This document shows positions 1-17,948 of a stretch of DNA of 64,000 nt, in pieces. Position 1 is the stretch's first letter. Every line of letters starts with the position of its first letter. The notes below the pieces were generated by a model, which saw nothing but the letters and a program-made list of their open reading frames with translations, made no database searches and was not told where the DNA came from. The stretch is taken from the NCBI GenBank assembly GCA_907165135.1, contig OU015569.1:9362501-9426500 (forward strand). The letters are read 5' to 3'. Origin of the DNA: Oikopleura dioica (taxonomy: Eukaryota; Chordata; Appendicularia; Copelata; Oikopleuridae). Position numbers and translations under genes: made by a program.

Positions 1-1788
<1,788 letters not shown>

Positions 1789-2700
1789 CGCAAACACCGT
1801 TCTTGAAACAATAAAAGATTAGTCTACATGCATGATGCATCCAATAATCAAAAAAATTCTGGATAAACGTCAAGAGGGAGTTATTTTTTTTTTTGACAAT
1901 TAGACAAGTGCGAAATATGAATTCGGTAACGGAAAGAATAGGATTTCGATTATTTAGGGATGAAAGAAGCGTAATTGGCTGTTTCTCTTCATGTTTGTGT
2001 GAAATTTCACTCTAGACAAGAGAAAATAACGAAAAGTGGTTTTCCCAGTAGGCACCTACGCGCTTTTGGTGGCTCCCTCGGACCTGCCCCGAGCTCATTT
2101 TAAAAATAAAGAAAAACTTCTGAATGAACTCCTCTTCCTCTTTTCGAGCTTCTCATTGTCCTTTAGATGATCTTCGTTGTTCATGAAAAAATGAGTTTTT
2201 TTGCTTTGAAATGTAAAAAAACGCACGATTTACAGTGAAAGTGGTAGAATAAAAAAGAGATCGTAACAGAAGAACGAAGATTTTTCGAGTCAGAAAAATA
2301 GTAACCGTATTCAAGAGTTAACTAATGTACCTTTATTCTTTCAAAAATATTGTATTTTGAATGGGAGACCTAATTATTTTCTTTCGGCATGTTTACCACT
2401 GATTTTTGCAGAGTGAGTACTTTAAACGTTTCGCCATGTCATTCTCGTTTTACTAGATAAACTGCTTTTTTGCTAGATAAAAGATGATAGATAATTTATA
2501 CGCTTCTCGTTCATCTTACTGGCGCTGATCTTCGTCCGAATTCTTTATTCCGCCGGTTTGGCTTCTCGCAGTTTGTATTCCTTTTTATTCATTTCCTTCA
2601 GGTCTGGGAGCTACTGTTATTTATACAAGTTGCCAAACATAGTCGTAAAACTTTGAATTGAACTTGATCCGTTCATTGTGCCGTGCGATGTCCCATTTTG
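1789..2700. other. Intergenic region left of CARM1 start
   Basis: About 0.9 kb upstream of CARM1 and downstream of a small minus-strand ORF. It is AT-rich with T-runs. I see no convincing exon, RNA gene or repeat. It presumably holds the CARM1 promoter. Confidence 0.5.
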
Positions 2701-3019
2701 TCATAAAGGTGCGATTTTACCGCTGTACCGCTTTTTCTCCTTCGCCACGGGATACCAGTACTCGCGCACGTAGTTCCACGGTGCTAACTTCTGGCCAAAC
2801 TGAATAGAGGAAAGCGGAGTAAAGGAAATAGAACCGGTTAGCGCGGGGAACCGAGCTAGCACGCTGAGTCGATATTTTGTCGATTTATCGATTCTTAGAT
2901 ATTATCTAAGCTCTGATCCTGACCAGCGATTTGGCTGCTGCTCTCTTTATTCTTTTGATTGGGGGTTGCACTCTGCCCCCACTCGCAGGCGCATTCTGAG
3001 AATCAAACTTTTCGATCAT
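2701..3019 (-). CDS. Putative small two-exon protein, unidentified
   Basis: An ATG at 3019 opens 32 codons ending at a GTCAGG donor (intron 2923-2800). The reading frame resumes in phase after CTATTCAG and runs 32 more codons to a TGA at 2701. The predicted 64-residue protein is basic, with an aromatic-rich second half containing PWNYVREYWYP and ending KIAPL. That composition recalls small mitochondrial inner-membrane or ribosomal subunits, but I do not recognise a family. The ATG lies 185 bp from the ATG of the divergent AP180 gene, so the two could share a promoter. It may still be a chance ORF pair. Confidence 0.35.
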
Positions 3020-3203
3020 ATCCGTCTTAATAGTTAAAACAGTCTTACTACTGCTACTACTCATTCAGAGTCGAGTACGAACTCATTTCTAGAACTTTCA
3101 TGTGCTCATTTGTCATCCAAAATTAAGTATAAAGTCGATGCAAATGAGGAATAAGCTATTTAAGGTAAAAGGGTGCTTTCGGTTCGGATTGACCTTGTAG
3201 TAG

Positions 3204-5768
3204 ATGTCATCACACGGACAAACTCTGGGAGATCGACTAGCGGCTGCGAGGCACGTAATCGATGGCTCAACAGTCAACAAGGCTGTAGTTAAGGTAACAC
3301 TAGAAGCGTAAAGAAGTGGACTAAATTCGCGTGGCTAGGCTACGACACATGAAGTCGGCGGGCCAAAGAAAAAGCATCTCGACTACCTTGTCCAATTGAC
3401 CGGAGCGCCAAATGTGAACTTACCCGAGCTAGCTAATCAAATCGTCGAAAGGACACGCAACTCGAGCTGGGTAGTAGTCTTCAAGGTGACCCCTATTCTG
3501 TAGGACTGCCATTTTTGAGGATTTAGGCTTTGGTAACGTGCCAACACTTGATGATCTACGGAAACGAACGCTTTCTTCACAGCTGTGCCTCACGTCTCCA
3601 ACTTTTTTCGCTCCAGGACTTCAACGACAGATCTAATGGCCAGGTTTAGACATCTCTTTGCGACATCCATTCAACAATTATCCAAGGGATATGAAATGAG
3701 CGCGTATGTACGCCGGTACGCAAGATACCTCAATGAAAAGTCCGCTTCCTACAGATCACTTGCATATGACTTCACACGAATGAGAAGGTCAAACGATGGC
3801 CAGTCCTTCAAAACGTGAGTTGCCGCACATCGCGCAGGAAAATTGTTGACTGTTTAGTATGAATACTGAAACGCTGCTGAAGACCGTGCCCGTCTTGGAG
3901 CAGCAACTCTGCGCACTCATCGACTTTGATGCAAACGCCGAAGTTTTAACCAATGCAGTCATAAAAGGAGCTTTCGTTCTTCTCTTCAAAGATCTTGTTC
4001 GATTATTTGCATGCTATCATGACGGTGAGATTTTCGTCGAGTATATGGTCCTTACAGAATTGCAGGAATCATTAATCTTCTCGACAAATATTTTGAAATG
4101 AAGAAGGCGCAGTGTAAAAAAGGCTTGGACATTTACGACCGCTACTTGGAGCGAATGGACAAAGTACAGCAGTTCTTCAAAGTAGCGGAAAAGGTAAACG
4201 ACCGCTTAGACGAGAAGATACTGATTTCCTCTTTAGATTGGTCTTGACCAAGGGGACACGCCTGATTTCAAGTCTGCACCTGCGAGTTTACGAGATGCTC
4301 TCAAGGAATACTATGAATCTCTTGATGGTAAGTTTGAAACTTTTGAAGGCATTATATCTTTATAGAGAGACGACGACGCAAAAGAGAAGGTGAAACAGTT
4401 ATTTTCCTTTATTGAACAATCTCATTTATTGCGATGATAATTCATTTGAAGATTATAAAAATCATTTTAGGCAAAAAGTCGGGAACCGTTTCCCCAACAA
4501 CGCCCGTCAGTCAATCGGAGCGCGACAGAGTGATAGAACAAGAGAAAAAACTATATGAGCAGTTCTCAAAAAATGTAAGTTAGCCATAGATGACCGTTTT
4601 GTCTTTATCATGGTTTTTAGAAGCAAAGTCAGTCACTGAGCTCATCGCATCCAGTTTCTTCAAATAATACTGTGAATCTGATGGGTACGCCGGCCCCTGC
4701 ACCTCAAGGTATAAATAACATACGAAGGAGTTTATTTGGAGCTCGATTTAGCCGCGGCACTTCCAGCAACAGCAGTTCCGGCGCCTGCTCAGACGACAGC
4801 CAAGCCAGCCGAGGCGAAACCAGGTGAATCATGGGTGCAATTTAACGATCAAGACAGTCCTAAAGCAACGCAAAAGTATCAAGACTATTCCAAATATGGT
4901 TAATAAATGCCCATATTTGCGTTTAAACTGAAAACGAGTAAACGGAGAGCACTAGCCCTCAGATTATTTAATAACCAATTCCTGGCAAGTGGTAACGCAT
5001 CATGGTCGATGCACGAATCCGTTCGAGCTTGATTCGGAAGGGAATTTCATCATTCCATGGGACGAAAGACTAGCAAAGAGTTTGTTTCAAATCCATTCAT
5101 TTAACCACACTCATCACTTATGATCCTCATTTACCAACAAAACTTTTTGCGAAATTGCTCATCACTGCTCAAGAACAAAAAGTCTCAATCATCATGACTA
5201 AATGAATTCTAGCATCGTCGGACCTTCTTGACTTGGACATGTCCGGTCAGAACACTCTGAATAATCTTATGGCTGTCCACAGTGCCAAGCAGCAACAGAA
5301 TCAGAACATAATGGCTCAGTTTAACCAGGTACTCTTACATTTTTTTCTTCAGTTTACACTTGTTAGCCCGCTGCCGGAAATATGTGGGGCCAGCCGCAGC
5401 CCAACCCGTTTATGACAAGCCCAACCCAGCAGATCTCTCAACCTAATCCATTCCAATCACCAAATCCCTTCACATCTAGCGTTCCATCAATCCCCATGGG
5501 CGGGAACCCCTTCGGAGCTCCGGCGTCGAATCCATTTGCCAATCCTGCTCAGACCACGCCGATAACCTCCCAATTCAACAATATGAGCATAGGACAACCC
5601 CAACTTCAACAGCAGCAAAACCCATTCGGTGCGACGCAGCAAAACATGTTCACTCAGCAGCCTGTAAGTCCCTTTTTCCAAATTTTCCACTCAATCGAGT
5701 TTTAGCCTCAGTCGAATCCATTCGCCCAAGATCAAAGTCGAAACCAACCGTTCAGTCTACTAGATTAA
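3204..5768 (+). CDS. PICALM: AP180/CALM clathrin assembly protein (PICALM family)
   Basis: Endocytic adaptor that binds PtdIns(4,5)P2 through an ANTH domain and recruits clathrin and EH-domain proteins to coated pits. The ATG at 3204 is followed by a full ANTH domain: KATTHEVGGPKKKHLDYL (the lipid-binding KKK motif), NSSWVVVFKAL, the YVRRYARYLNEK helix and the KVAEKIGLDQGD region. The C-terminal half is unstructured with a clathrin box (DLLDLD), seven NPF motifs for EH-domain partners and a final SLLD. At least eleven exons with short GT-AG introns. The 389-nt intron 4824-5212 is odd: reading through the first donor gives an in-frame tail that stops at 4901, and a second in-phase donor lies at 4899. 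Isoforms with or without the clathrin/NPF tail are therefore possible. Confidence 0.95.
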
Positions 5769-7012
5769 CATCCGCACAAACAAAGTCCAAGCCTTGGCTC
5801 TGTGCTCTCCTGATGACACTCCGATTTTTCTTAAAGAAATTGTTCTTTACTGAATGTGCAGTACCCAAACCGTCATGCTAATCTGTGCTCTTTTCCCTGA
5901 GATAGATGGTACTTCTTCACTCTTCCGGCGAATCCTTCCTGTTATCCTTTTCTCTTCTAAAAGTTGAGTAGCGTTTCTATCGATTCGGCCACAATGACTT
6001 TAAATTATGACTCTCGTTAAAATTACCTAAACCAGTTTGCGTTATTTTCTTTAGTCTACTTGTCCTTTCAAATCGAATTAGCTCTAGTGTGTTCTGCTAG
6101 AGTAAAAATCTTCAGTTATTTTAATTTCGTCTTTCTTCGGTTTTGCATTAATTCCACATATCAAAGTTTCAAGCATGGGTTCCCTTTTTTATAATCAACG
6201 TTTACCTTAACAAGTTGCACAGTCAGCACAACAAAAGCTTAATCTTTTTTACTATTATTGATTGCCTACGAAGAGTTCGTTGGTAGATTTAACACGAACT
6301 ACTGGATCTTTGGTCTTGCAGTGAGCAGGCTCAGATGCTTTGACTCAAGATTCAGTGTTCCTGGCAGTAAATCCACCGTCGAGCTCCTATCATCGGACTC
6401 CCCTGTAACTTCTTCGTCTAATTATTCATTTCAAATAATTGGCAATTCATATATTTCCCCCGCTTCCTCGCGAAGTCGACATTCTTTTCTATATTCTTAT
6501 TTTCCGTGAGCTCCGTATATTTCGCGTCCTTATATACAAAAAGCAACTGTTCATTATCGCATCAATAGCTTCCCAAGGATGATGCAAACTTTATCTCAAT
6601 CGTCTCTCATATTCATATCCTGCAAATATATATTATATATTTAAAATTACACTTTTATTCATGCAGAGTAAATGTTCCAGCTCTGATTTTGTTTTGCCCA
6701 ACAAATGTCATTAAAGTTTGACGAATTTCATGGTTTTAATTATCATTCTACTTGTTGGTACACAAATGAAATTTGCCGATTGTATAAACGTGGTCGCCCG
6801 AAAGACACTCTAGTGGCTAAAACTTTAATTCTAACATCTTAATGATCTACTAATCTCCATTAATTCTTCTTTGGTCCTTTTCGGAGTGCTTTTGTATTCT
6901 ATTTAATAAATAATATTCGAAAAAATCCATCCTGTCTCGCTGTTTTCTTTATTTCCTGAAAGCAATACGAGGCTAGTCTATTCCTCTAATAAATCTGCAT
7001 TTATTAGCTTAG
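5769..7012. other. Intergenic, AT-rich
   Basis: 1.2 kb between AP180 and the SUV4-20 gene. It holds the AP180 3'UTR and the next promoter. ORFs here are short and without recognisable domains, and I see no RNA gene or element. Confidence 0.5.
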
Positions 7013-8715
7013 ATGCCGAAATCGCGACTGTCTTACCAAGAAAAAGCATGGGACCCTCGAACTCTATCTCGGGACGGGTTTTGATTCTCAAGTTATATAC
7101 TTGAATTGTTGATTTATTTGAACCCGTAAAGCTTGGATGATGCCGTCACAAGCATTATCGTCGATCCATTATTGGAGGTTGGCTCTTGGAGTTATTTGAG
7201 TTGTAACATCAGAGTTAGTTTAGGACTCACAAAATGGATCTTCAATGGATTAGAAAGAAGACGGTAGAGGAGAATGCTCAGACAATAAGAGGCATTATAC
7301 ATGATTTCCAAATCACCGTTGGCCACGTCGGTTCTTGCGATCCAGACATCTATCGAAGTACCTATGAAAAGATCAAGAATATCAAAGGGATTTTCGATGA
7401 TTTCGGCAATTTTTCAGATGAGGAGGAAAAGTTTGCGAACCAATTTTAAAAGATTTGTTACTACAGTAGTAAATATTTTTTCAAAAACATAATGTAAACT
7501 CTTAAAAGAAAGAAAGACTCCGCTATCACATTTACTTGTTTTTGAAAATGTGGGATCCAAACAGGAACAGGGTGATAATTTGACACATAGAGAGCGATCG
7601 AAAAGTATGCTTACGTGTCTCCGTTTCATCCAAAAGAAGTGGCTACACAATCAGGGAATGCCTCCGATACTCCAGTGATACTTATCGTGGAGGTGCCCTG
7701 TATGCGACTTGCGATTTGTAAGTACGACTTAAATTTTATAAATTATTCATGATTGTAGTAAAAAGGGAGAGTGGATCAGCGAACTCAAGGGTTGCATCGC
7801 CCCATTGCCGCCCGAGATATACGCCGAACTCATCGTTGTAGGAAGAAACGACTACTCTATTCAGGCAAAGGTCCAGCAAAGTAAGCTTGAGGTGTTCGTC
7901 ACTCTAAGATACACTTTTCGCGCCTCAAAATACACAAATAAAGCAACTTTTCAAACGTTGCCAATTAGAGAACAGTTGCCGATCATTTCTCAGCTTTCGT
8001 CAAGGAACGGTCAGCAACTGTGGCTTGGACCAGCAGCCTTTCTCAACCATGGTAAAACAGTAAAGCCTATTCCATTTTAGAACTGGTTATAGACTGCAGG
8101 CCCAACTGCAAGATTGTGCCGACTGGACCACACTCAGCCCAAGTGTTGGTGCTGGAAGATATCAAAGCAAATGAAGAACTTTTAATTTACTACGGTGAGA
8201 GATTCTTCGGCGAAGACAATATCGCCTGTGAGTGCCGAACATGCGAAAGGTCAGCTCAAACCATGAAAGCGAATTTTATTATATCTTTAGTATTGGAGCA
8301 GGAGCATTTTCGAATGGCAATACGGCAGTTCGCAGAAGTCCTGTTAAGTTCAACTCTGGCAACTTTAGCCTTAGAATGACTGGAAATAGGAGAAGGAGAG
8401 CAGATAACAAGGACGGTCGCAAGAGTACAATTGTAAATGAAGAAACCGCCGAAGCAGACGCAAACGAGAATATTCCAAAGAGCGAGCCAATCGACGAGCC
8501 ACCGAAGAGGCGAAAGCGGCGCCGAAGTAGTTTAGCGTTTGATCAGAGCAGTTGCCCGGGAGTAAGTCGAGTCGTCCATCTCCGAAGTCAAGTGATCTCC
8601 AGAATTAGACGTTCTGATCGTTTCCATTGTTCTGACCGATCTTCAGGTGGTGCATCGTGAACCAGAGATCCCTTCGTCCTATGACCTCGAACGGCCGCTA
8701 TCGACCGAGTCATAA
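7013..8715 (+). CDS. KMT5B: SUV4-20 type histone H4K20 methyltransferase
   Basis: SET-domain enzyme that di/trimethylates H4K20 in chromatin. The ATG at 7013 starts a short exon that joins [21 protein letters not shown], matching the family's N-terminal DDLATSLVLDPYLGF-THKM signature; the ATG at 7234 is therefore internal. The SET core shows [45 protein letters not shown] and [11 protein letters not shown], and the post-[11 protein letters not shown]. The tail is basic (KRRKRRR) and ends ...LSTES after a final intron beginning at 8560. The intron between WDPN and SGYTI (7565-7636) is best read as GA-AG. Exon borders between about 7,300 and 7,510 are unresolved: frame 1 must switch to the frame reading [11 protein letters not shown]. 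The single copy could serve for both vertebrate KMT5B and KMT5C. Confidence 0.9.
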
Positions 8716-9550
8716 CCGAGAGCGCCGACACAATCACCTCGCCGAGAAGAAAAGCCTCATAATATTTAGATTTATACAATCCTACTAGACTCTATGCCAC
8801 TACCATTCCTAACGGTCATCTTCAACCAAACCAAAGGACTATTATTTTGCTTCATCCATCTTAGTTGTCCCCGAAGTCAAGACAAACTCCTCGATCTTCC
8901 ATCAAATTACCTGCACCTTCGTAACCATATTCCCTCATCATTCTTTCGTGTCTTTGTAAACTGTGTTACCTTCAATGAGAGCCTCCAAAACGCATTTTTA
9001 AAAATGGAAAATAACCACATTTGCAAAACCCAAGCGTTTTACCTAATAGTCACCAGTAGAAGGAACTATTGAAAAATGCTCGCTTATTATCATGGCGAAC
9101 TACTCATTTTTAATTCGATTTGTTAGACAACTAAAAGTATCATTCCGTGTTTCCAATATTAATTCCTGTCTATTAGGTCGAAATTGTAGACGTTGATCTG
9201 ACAAGGGTCCTCCCTGCACTGCTTCAGTCCGCATTCTCCTAACCACTTTTCCGTGGCGTTTATCGAGATGTATTTCTTTAGTTAGAGAAGCAAGATGGTT
9301 ATATATATATATTTATCAGCTGAAATATTTTTGATCACTGTACTTATCACGCCCGTACTTACTTGCCTACTTCAGCTAGCTCCTCGATATTCCTGTTCTT
9401 CTTGCTTATCATTTTTGTCTTTCGTTCCGTCTTTGAACCTTGTAAATTTTCATTCCTGCTTCGACAGAACTTTCTAATAGCTATGTTCAGAAATTCTATG
9501 TGAGTGACTTTCTGGCAGAATAATTAAGCTCTTCACAAAACAATCTCATC
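8716..9550. other. Intergenic, with short TA repeat
   Basis: 0.8 kb between SUV4-20 and PKN, AT-rich, with a short (TA)n run near 9,301-9,312. No supported gene. Confidence 0.5.
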
Positions 9551-14031
<4,481 letters not shown>

Positions 14032-14219
14032 TAATATACCGCGGGAAAGTGTCTTGATAACTTCACGAATTGCCTATTTTGCCTCTTAGTTGCAACTTTT
14101 GCACAGCCAGCGCAAGAGCTGTCGAGAGTCTCCCTTCTTCTCTTCCTTTCCTCAAATACAACAAAGTTCATTCCACCGCCATTCAAAATGAAAAACAATG
14201 AGATGATTAGTTTATTTCA

Positions 14220-15560
14220 TTATAAGTAAATCTTGATGCATCTTTCGATAGCTATTTTCTTTCTACACACTGGGCAATTATGTTCGGGCTGATAACAGAG
14301 AATCTGCAAGCAGTTTCCGCAGCAAGCATGTCCGCAGGTCGTCAGCATCAACTAAAAGAGGAGATAATTCTAGCAGGACAGTTTTACGAAGACATCAATA
14401 TTATTTTGGCGGGACTCATTGAATGAAGTCTTGCAGACAGAGCAGGCAGGTAACTGACTGCTCAAGCGATCATTCTCATCTTCTTTCTTTCGAAAATCAA
14501 GCGTAAGTTGTTGAAATTCATTTGACAATTGTCGAAATCGGTATTCTAAGTGTCCATAGGCTTGATCGTACTGCATCTTACAACGCTCCATCTCAGAAAA
14601 GAGCTCCGAATAATCCTTTAAAATTTTCAAAACTTATATCAATCCTCGAATACCCGTCCGGCTTTAGATTCATTTTTGACACGCTCGTTTTCTTGCTCCC
14701 AGAATCTTTCTCGCTCTTTAAGTTGATTCTCGAGTCTATGAATATTCGATTTTACATGGTCAGTAAGAACACAGCTTTACTGATTGCGTTTATCTTGAAG
14801 CCAGCGATTCTGTCGCTCTAGATGATCAAGTGACTGTCTCTCGTGCTCATATCTATAGAATAAAATAAAGTTTACATTTCAAATGCGGCGTTTGAGATCA
14901 GACAATACGTACTGATTATTTGCATGTTCAAGTTTCCCCACCTCAAGAGCCATATTCTAAAAATGACTTATCGAAATATAAAAACTTGTGATTGAGCATG
15001 ATTTGACCTCAAATTTGATTCTATCATCCATACCGTATGGAGCACACGGTAGGTACCATACCCTATTTTCCCTCTCAAAGTGATCACTTTTTCGTTCAAA
15101 TCTCGTTCACGCTGGTAGGATTCATGAAGATCGCGCTGATACCTAAAGATTTAAAATAAATCTTACTTGACCAAAATTTTTGGCGTACTGTATGTTTTCC
15201 TTTTCGAGGTCCCTCACTCGTTTTTTCAGCTAAAATCATTCACGACCATAATAAATTATTATTGAATTACATTTTCAGCCTGTGTTTCACTCTTTAGGCG
15301 GTCATTTTCCTTCTTCAATTCCAATTCACGAGTGTACATTGCTTTCAGTTCACTCGAATGAAGGTCAATTCGATCCTGCTGTTTCTTTCTTTCGTCTTCA
15401 TATTGTGCTAGTATGCGTTTGAGAACGTTCAAGTGATAATATGCCCTAGGATCATATGATGATGTTAAGTATTAGAAATAAATTAAGTTAGGCTTTGTAG
15501 TAGGAAAATCAAGAACTGCTGGTATGCTTGATAGTGCTCGATATTTTTAAATGCAAGTTG
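14220..15560 (-). CDS. Coiled-coil protein with C-terminal RING finger (putative E3), 5' end unresolved
   Basis: Likely ubiquitin ligase. Several short exons encode Lys/Glu-rich coiled coil (LELKKENDRLKSE; MERCKMQYDQAYGHLEYRF), then a C-terminal RING: C-SV-C, then TTCGHACCGNC, then CPVCRKKIAIERCIKIYL and a stop at 14220. The RING type resembles RNF4/IAP-like C-terminal RINGs, but the coiled coil does not let me name a family. The first supported exon starts at 15560 after an ACCAG acceptor and has no in-frame ATG, so the true start is missing or internal. The intron 15493-15446 (48 nt) is GC-AG if the frame is to stay open. The gene starts about 40 nt past the H1 poly(A) signals on the same strand, so it may be a downstream operon cistron. 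Confidence 0.7.
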
Positions 15561-15598
15561 CTGGTAACAAATAAAGACAAAGGAGTTTAATTTTGTAT

Positions 15599-15618
15599 TT
15601 TATTGTCAATATTTTATT
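15599..15618 (-). terminator. Two AATAAA poly(A) signals for H1
   Basis: Two AATAAA hexamers on the minus strand (15,613-15,618 and 15,599-15,604), 250-270 nt after the H1 stop. They support polyadenylation of the H1 mRNA. Confidence 0.6.
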
Positions 15619-15867
15619 GTTGCGCTTTCAGGCAATGTGTTGAACAGGCGTGAACAGTAGCTATTCGGCTGTGGAAATAGGTATGAGGGTTTCAGTATTG
15701 TTTTTTCGATACTAATCCCTTCGTGGCTATTTTTGCAATGATACAGGGCAGCTACAGAGGGATTATAAAAACAGAGGGAGAAAAAGCTAACTAGGGGAAT
15801 CTATTGACATGAGAGATTGAGATCGGTTCCTGAGGTCGCGAATTCGTATGACGTGAGAAGAAGTACT

Positions 15868-16487
15868 TTACTTCTTGCCGGTCTTCTTCGCAGTTTTCTT
15901 GGCGGCTGCTTTCTTGATGGTCACCTTCTTCGCAGCGGCCTTCTTGACGGTGACTTTCTTGGCGGTGGTCTTTTTGGCGGTAGTTTTTTTGGCGGTGGTC
16001 TTCTTGACAGCTGGCTTTGCAGCGGCTTTCTTGACGGGCGCCTTCTTGGTAGCCGCTTTCTTCGCAGCTGGCTTTGTCTTGGGAACGGCCTTCTTAGCGG
16101 CAGGAGCAGCCTTGACAGGAGCAGCGAGCTTGAAGGATCCAGAGAGACCGACACCCTTGACCTTGGCGAGTGTACCATCTTCGAGGCCCTTTTTGAGCGC
16201 CAACTTGAGCGAAGTCTCGTGGCGGGGATTGAGGCCCTTCTGATTGGCTTGGATCATCTTGGACAGGGTAAGGAGGGACAAACCTTTTCGACCTAAAATT
16301 AACGGTAATTATTCGTCCCCGGACAAGTTCTCATCCTTTAACAGATATGCGGAGTGCCGCGAGCGACTATCCGGACTTGAAAAATTGAATCTCTGAACGT
16401 ACCTTGACCCTTGAGGGCTTCAGCGATCATCTGCTTGTATGGTGGGTGGGATGGTGCGGCTTTCTTGGTAGCTTCCTTCGCTGGCAT
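15868..16487 (-). CDS. H1: Linker histone H1
   Basis: Linker histone binding nucleosome entry/exit DNA. Exon 1 (16487-16403) encodes MPAKEATKKAAPSHPPYKQMIAEALK, the start of the winged-helix globular domain. After a 110-nt GT-AG intron (16402-16293), exon 2 gives RKGLSLLTLSKMIQANQKGL, the LKLALKKGLEDGTLAKVKG strand, and a long Lys/Ala/Thr tail of KKTTAKKTTAKK-type repeats ending TGKK. Total 169 aa. Two features are unlike replication-dependent H1: an intron inside the globular domain, and AATAAA signals downstream (15,599-15,618) with no histone 3' stem-loop seen. This suggests a polyadenylated, replication-independent form. The repeat tail makes long antisense ORFs that are not genes. Confidence 0.95.
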
Positions 16488-16575
16488 GGTCAGAATTCGG
16501 TTTTGTGGGATAAAACTGTAAAAGTGACGTTTTTTGGCTCACAGAATGAAGTGAGTCCGGTGCGGCGCGCGCGCA

Positions 16576-16658
16576 GTTTTTATTCGTCGCGTCGTGGCGT
16601 GTGGGAGACAACCCCAGCGCGCGTGGATTTTACGCGGGCGGGCCCGCGCGTTGTGTTT
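16576..16658 (-). promoter_or_regulatory. H1-type promoter: AAACACA box and TATA-like element
   Basis: On the minus strand an AAACACA element (16,652-16,658), the sequence known as the H1 box, lies about 165 nt upstream of the H1 ATG. An AATAAAAA TATA-like stretch lies at about 16,576-16,584. Between and around them is GC-rich DNA with GGGCGGGC. Position and order fit an H1 promoter; function is inferred. Confidence 0.5.
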
Positions 16659-16659
16659 C

Positions 16660-17948
16660 TTCCGCCCTTTCAGAGCGGATTTCTGGACGTTCTGTTTGTG
16701 CAACAGTCACGAAATTCTGCAGTAGGGTAGATTAGGGATGTTTCTTAGGAATCACAATTTCAACGAGCGAAAACGATAAAGGTTAAGGGTGTCAAAAGGG
16801 TGTTAAAGTGGATCTACCCGTGATTTCAACATGCGAAAACGCAATAAAACCGCTAATTTTCCACATTTACTGTTATGATATGAGTACGAAACTTTGGCAG
16901 ATGAAAATTTGAACATTTTTTCACGATATTTCATAAAAAAGTCATCAAAAATAAGCCCGCTTGGCAGCGCTAGAGAGCGCTGAAAAAGCTAAAGAAACAC
17001 AATTTTGAACAGCTCCGAACGAGCAACAGCGGACGTTATGGATGACTGAAACAGTTACGAACTAAGAAGATATTGAAGTTATGGGATAGATACTTGCTAT
17101 AAACAACTGTTTATAACACTTTTTATTACTAGTAAGTTACTAGCATGAATGAAGATTGGAAGCTACATCGATAAAAATATTCAGCCCGCAAATACGAACG
17201 GTTAAAGGTAAAAGAATCAAGACTGCTTATTTTCTAATTTGAGAATGTAGGGCAAATTATTTGATGATAAAAATCGATTTCTAGGTAGGTCAGCTACTAT
17301 CTGATCTAAGAATAGGACCGCTGGGAAGAGGGCTTGGTTCTGCGCGACGTGATGCATTATTTGACTAACAGTCAATCCCGATTTGATCGGTTTACCGGGA
17401 ACTGAAAAAGCCGGTGTGAGATTGGCCTTTCGGTGACGTCCGACTCATCCAAAATCTGTGTCACCTGCGATGTCCTGCTATTTTTGGAAGGGTCAAAATG
17501 GTATCGACCCCTATTTCTCAACATGTCACCTGCTGCGTGCAAGATGAATTTTCTACGACAAAGCCTTCTTATAAAAATGTCAAAGTTTACTTGTTAATTT
17601 CTGCTTCATAGCTCATTCTCTATATTTTCCAGCTGATTGTTGACTTTTCGTTTCTTTCCTTTTTGAAGCAGGATTGCAATGTTGACATAGCACGATATTT
17701 TCTTTTAGGAGAATAAAAATCATCCATGATCGCAAGTAGTCATAAATGATTCGCTGTGAAATTTAATCATTATTATTTTATTTTCAGATGACAGAAATAA
17801 ATAGTTCAATCAGATTCAAGAGGTAGAGGGCCGACTGCATGTCTATATTTAACTGCGTTTTGATGAAGTTAGGTTGGTTGGCATTTGAGTTTCTTTGAAA
17901 TAGACAATTGGCATTTGGCTTGAACTTGCTCGAGCAGAAATTCAAGGG
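16660..17948. other. Intergenic between H1 and delta-catenin
   Basis: About 1.3 kb with no supported gene. It contains an imperfect direct repeat (TTTCAACGAGCGAAAACG near 16,759 and TTTCAACATGCGAAAACG near 16,826). Otherwise AT-rich with no ORF of note. Confidence 0.45.

Noticed and set aside
6258-6509. 83-codon ORF downstream of AP180
   Set aside because: No homology signal or exon context; AT-rich intergenic sequence.
7234-7449. ATG at 7234 as the SUV4-20 start
   Set aside because: Upstream exons from 7013 restore the conserved DDxxTSxxxDPxLxFxTHKM block, so this Met is internal.
15817-16296. Long plus-strand ORFs (up to 159 codons) opposite histone H1
   Set aside because: They are antisense shadows of the Lys/Ala-repeat tail of H1, with low-complexity Leu/Gly or Phe/Val content.
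16404-16730. 108-codon plus-strand ORF over the H1 promoter
   Set aside because: CpG-rich promoter sequence read in an arbitrary frame; Trp/Gly/Arg composition is implausible.
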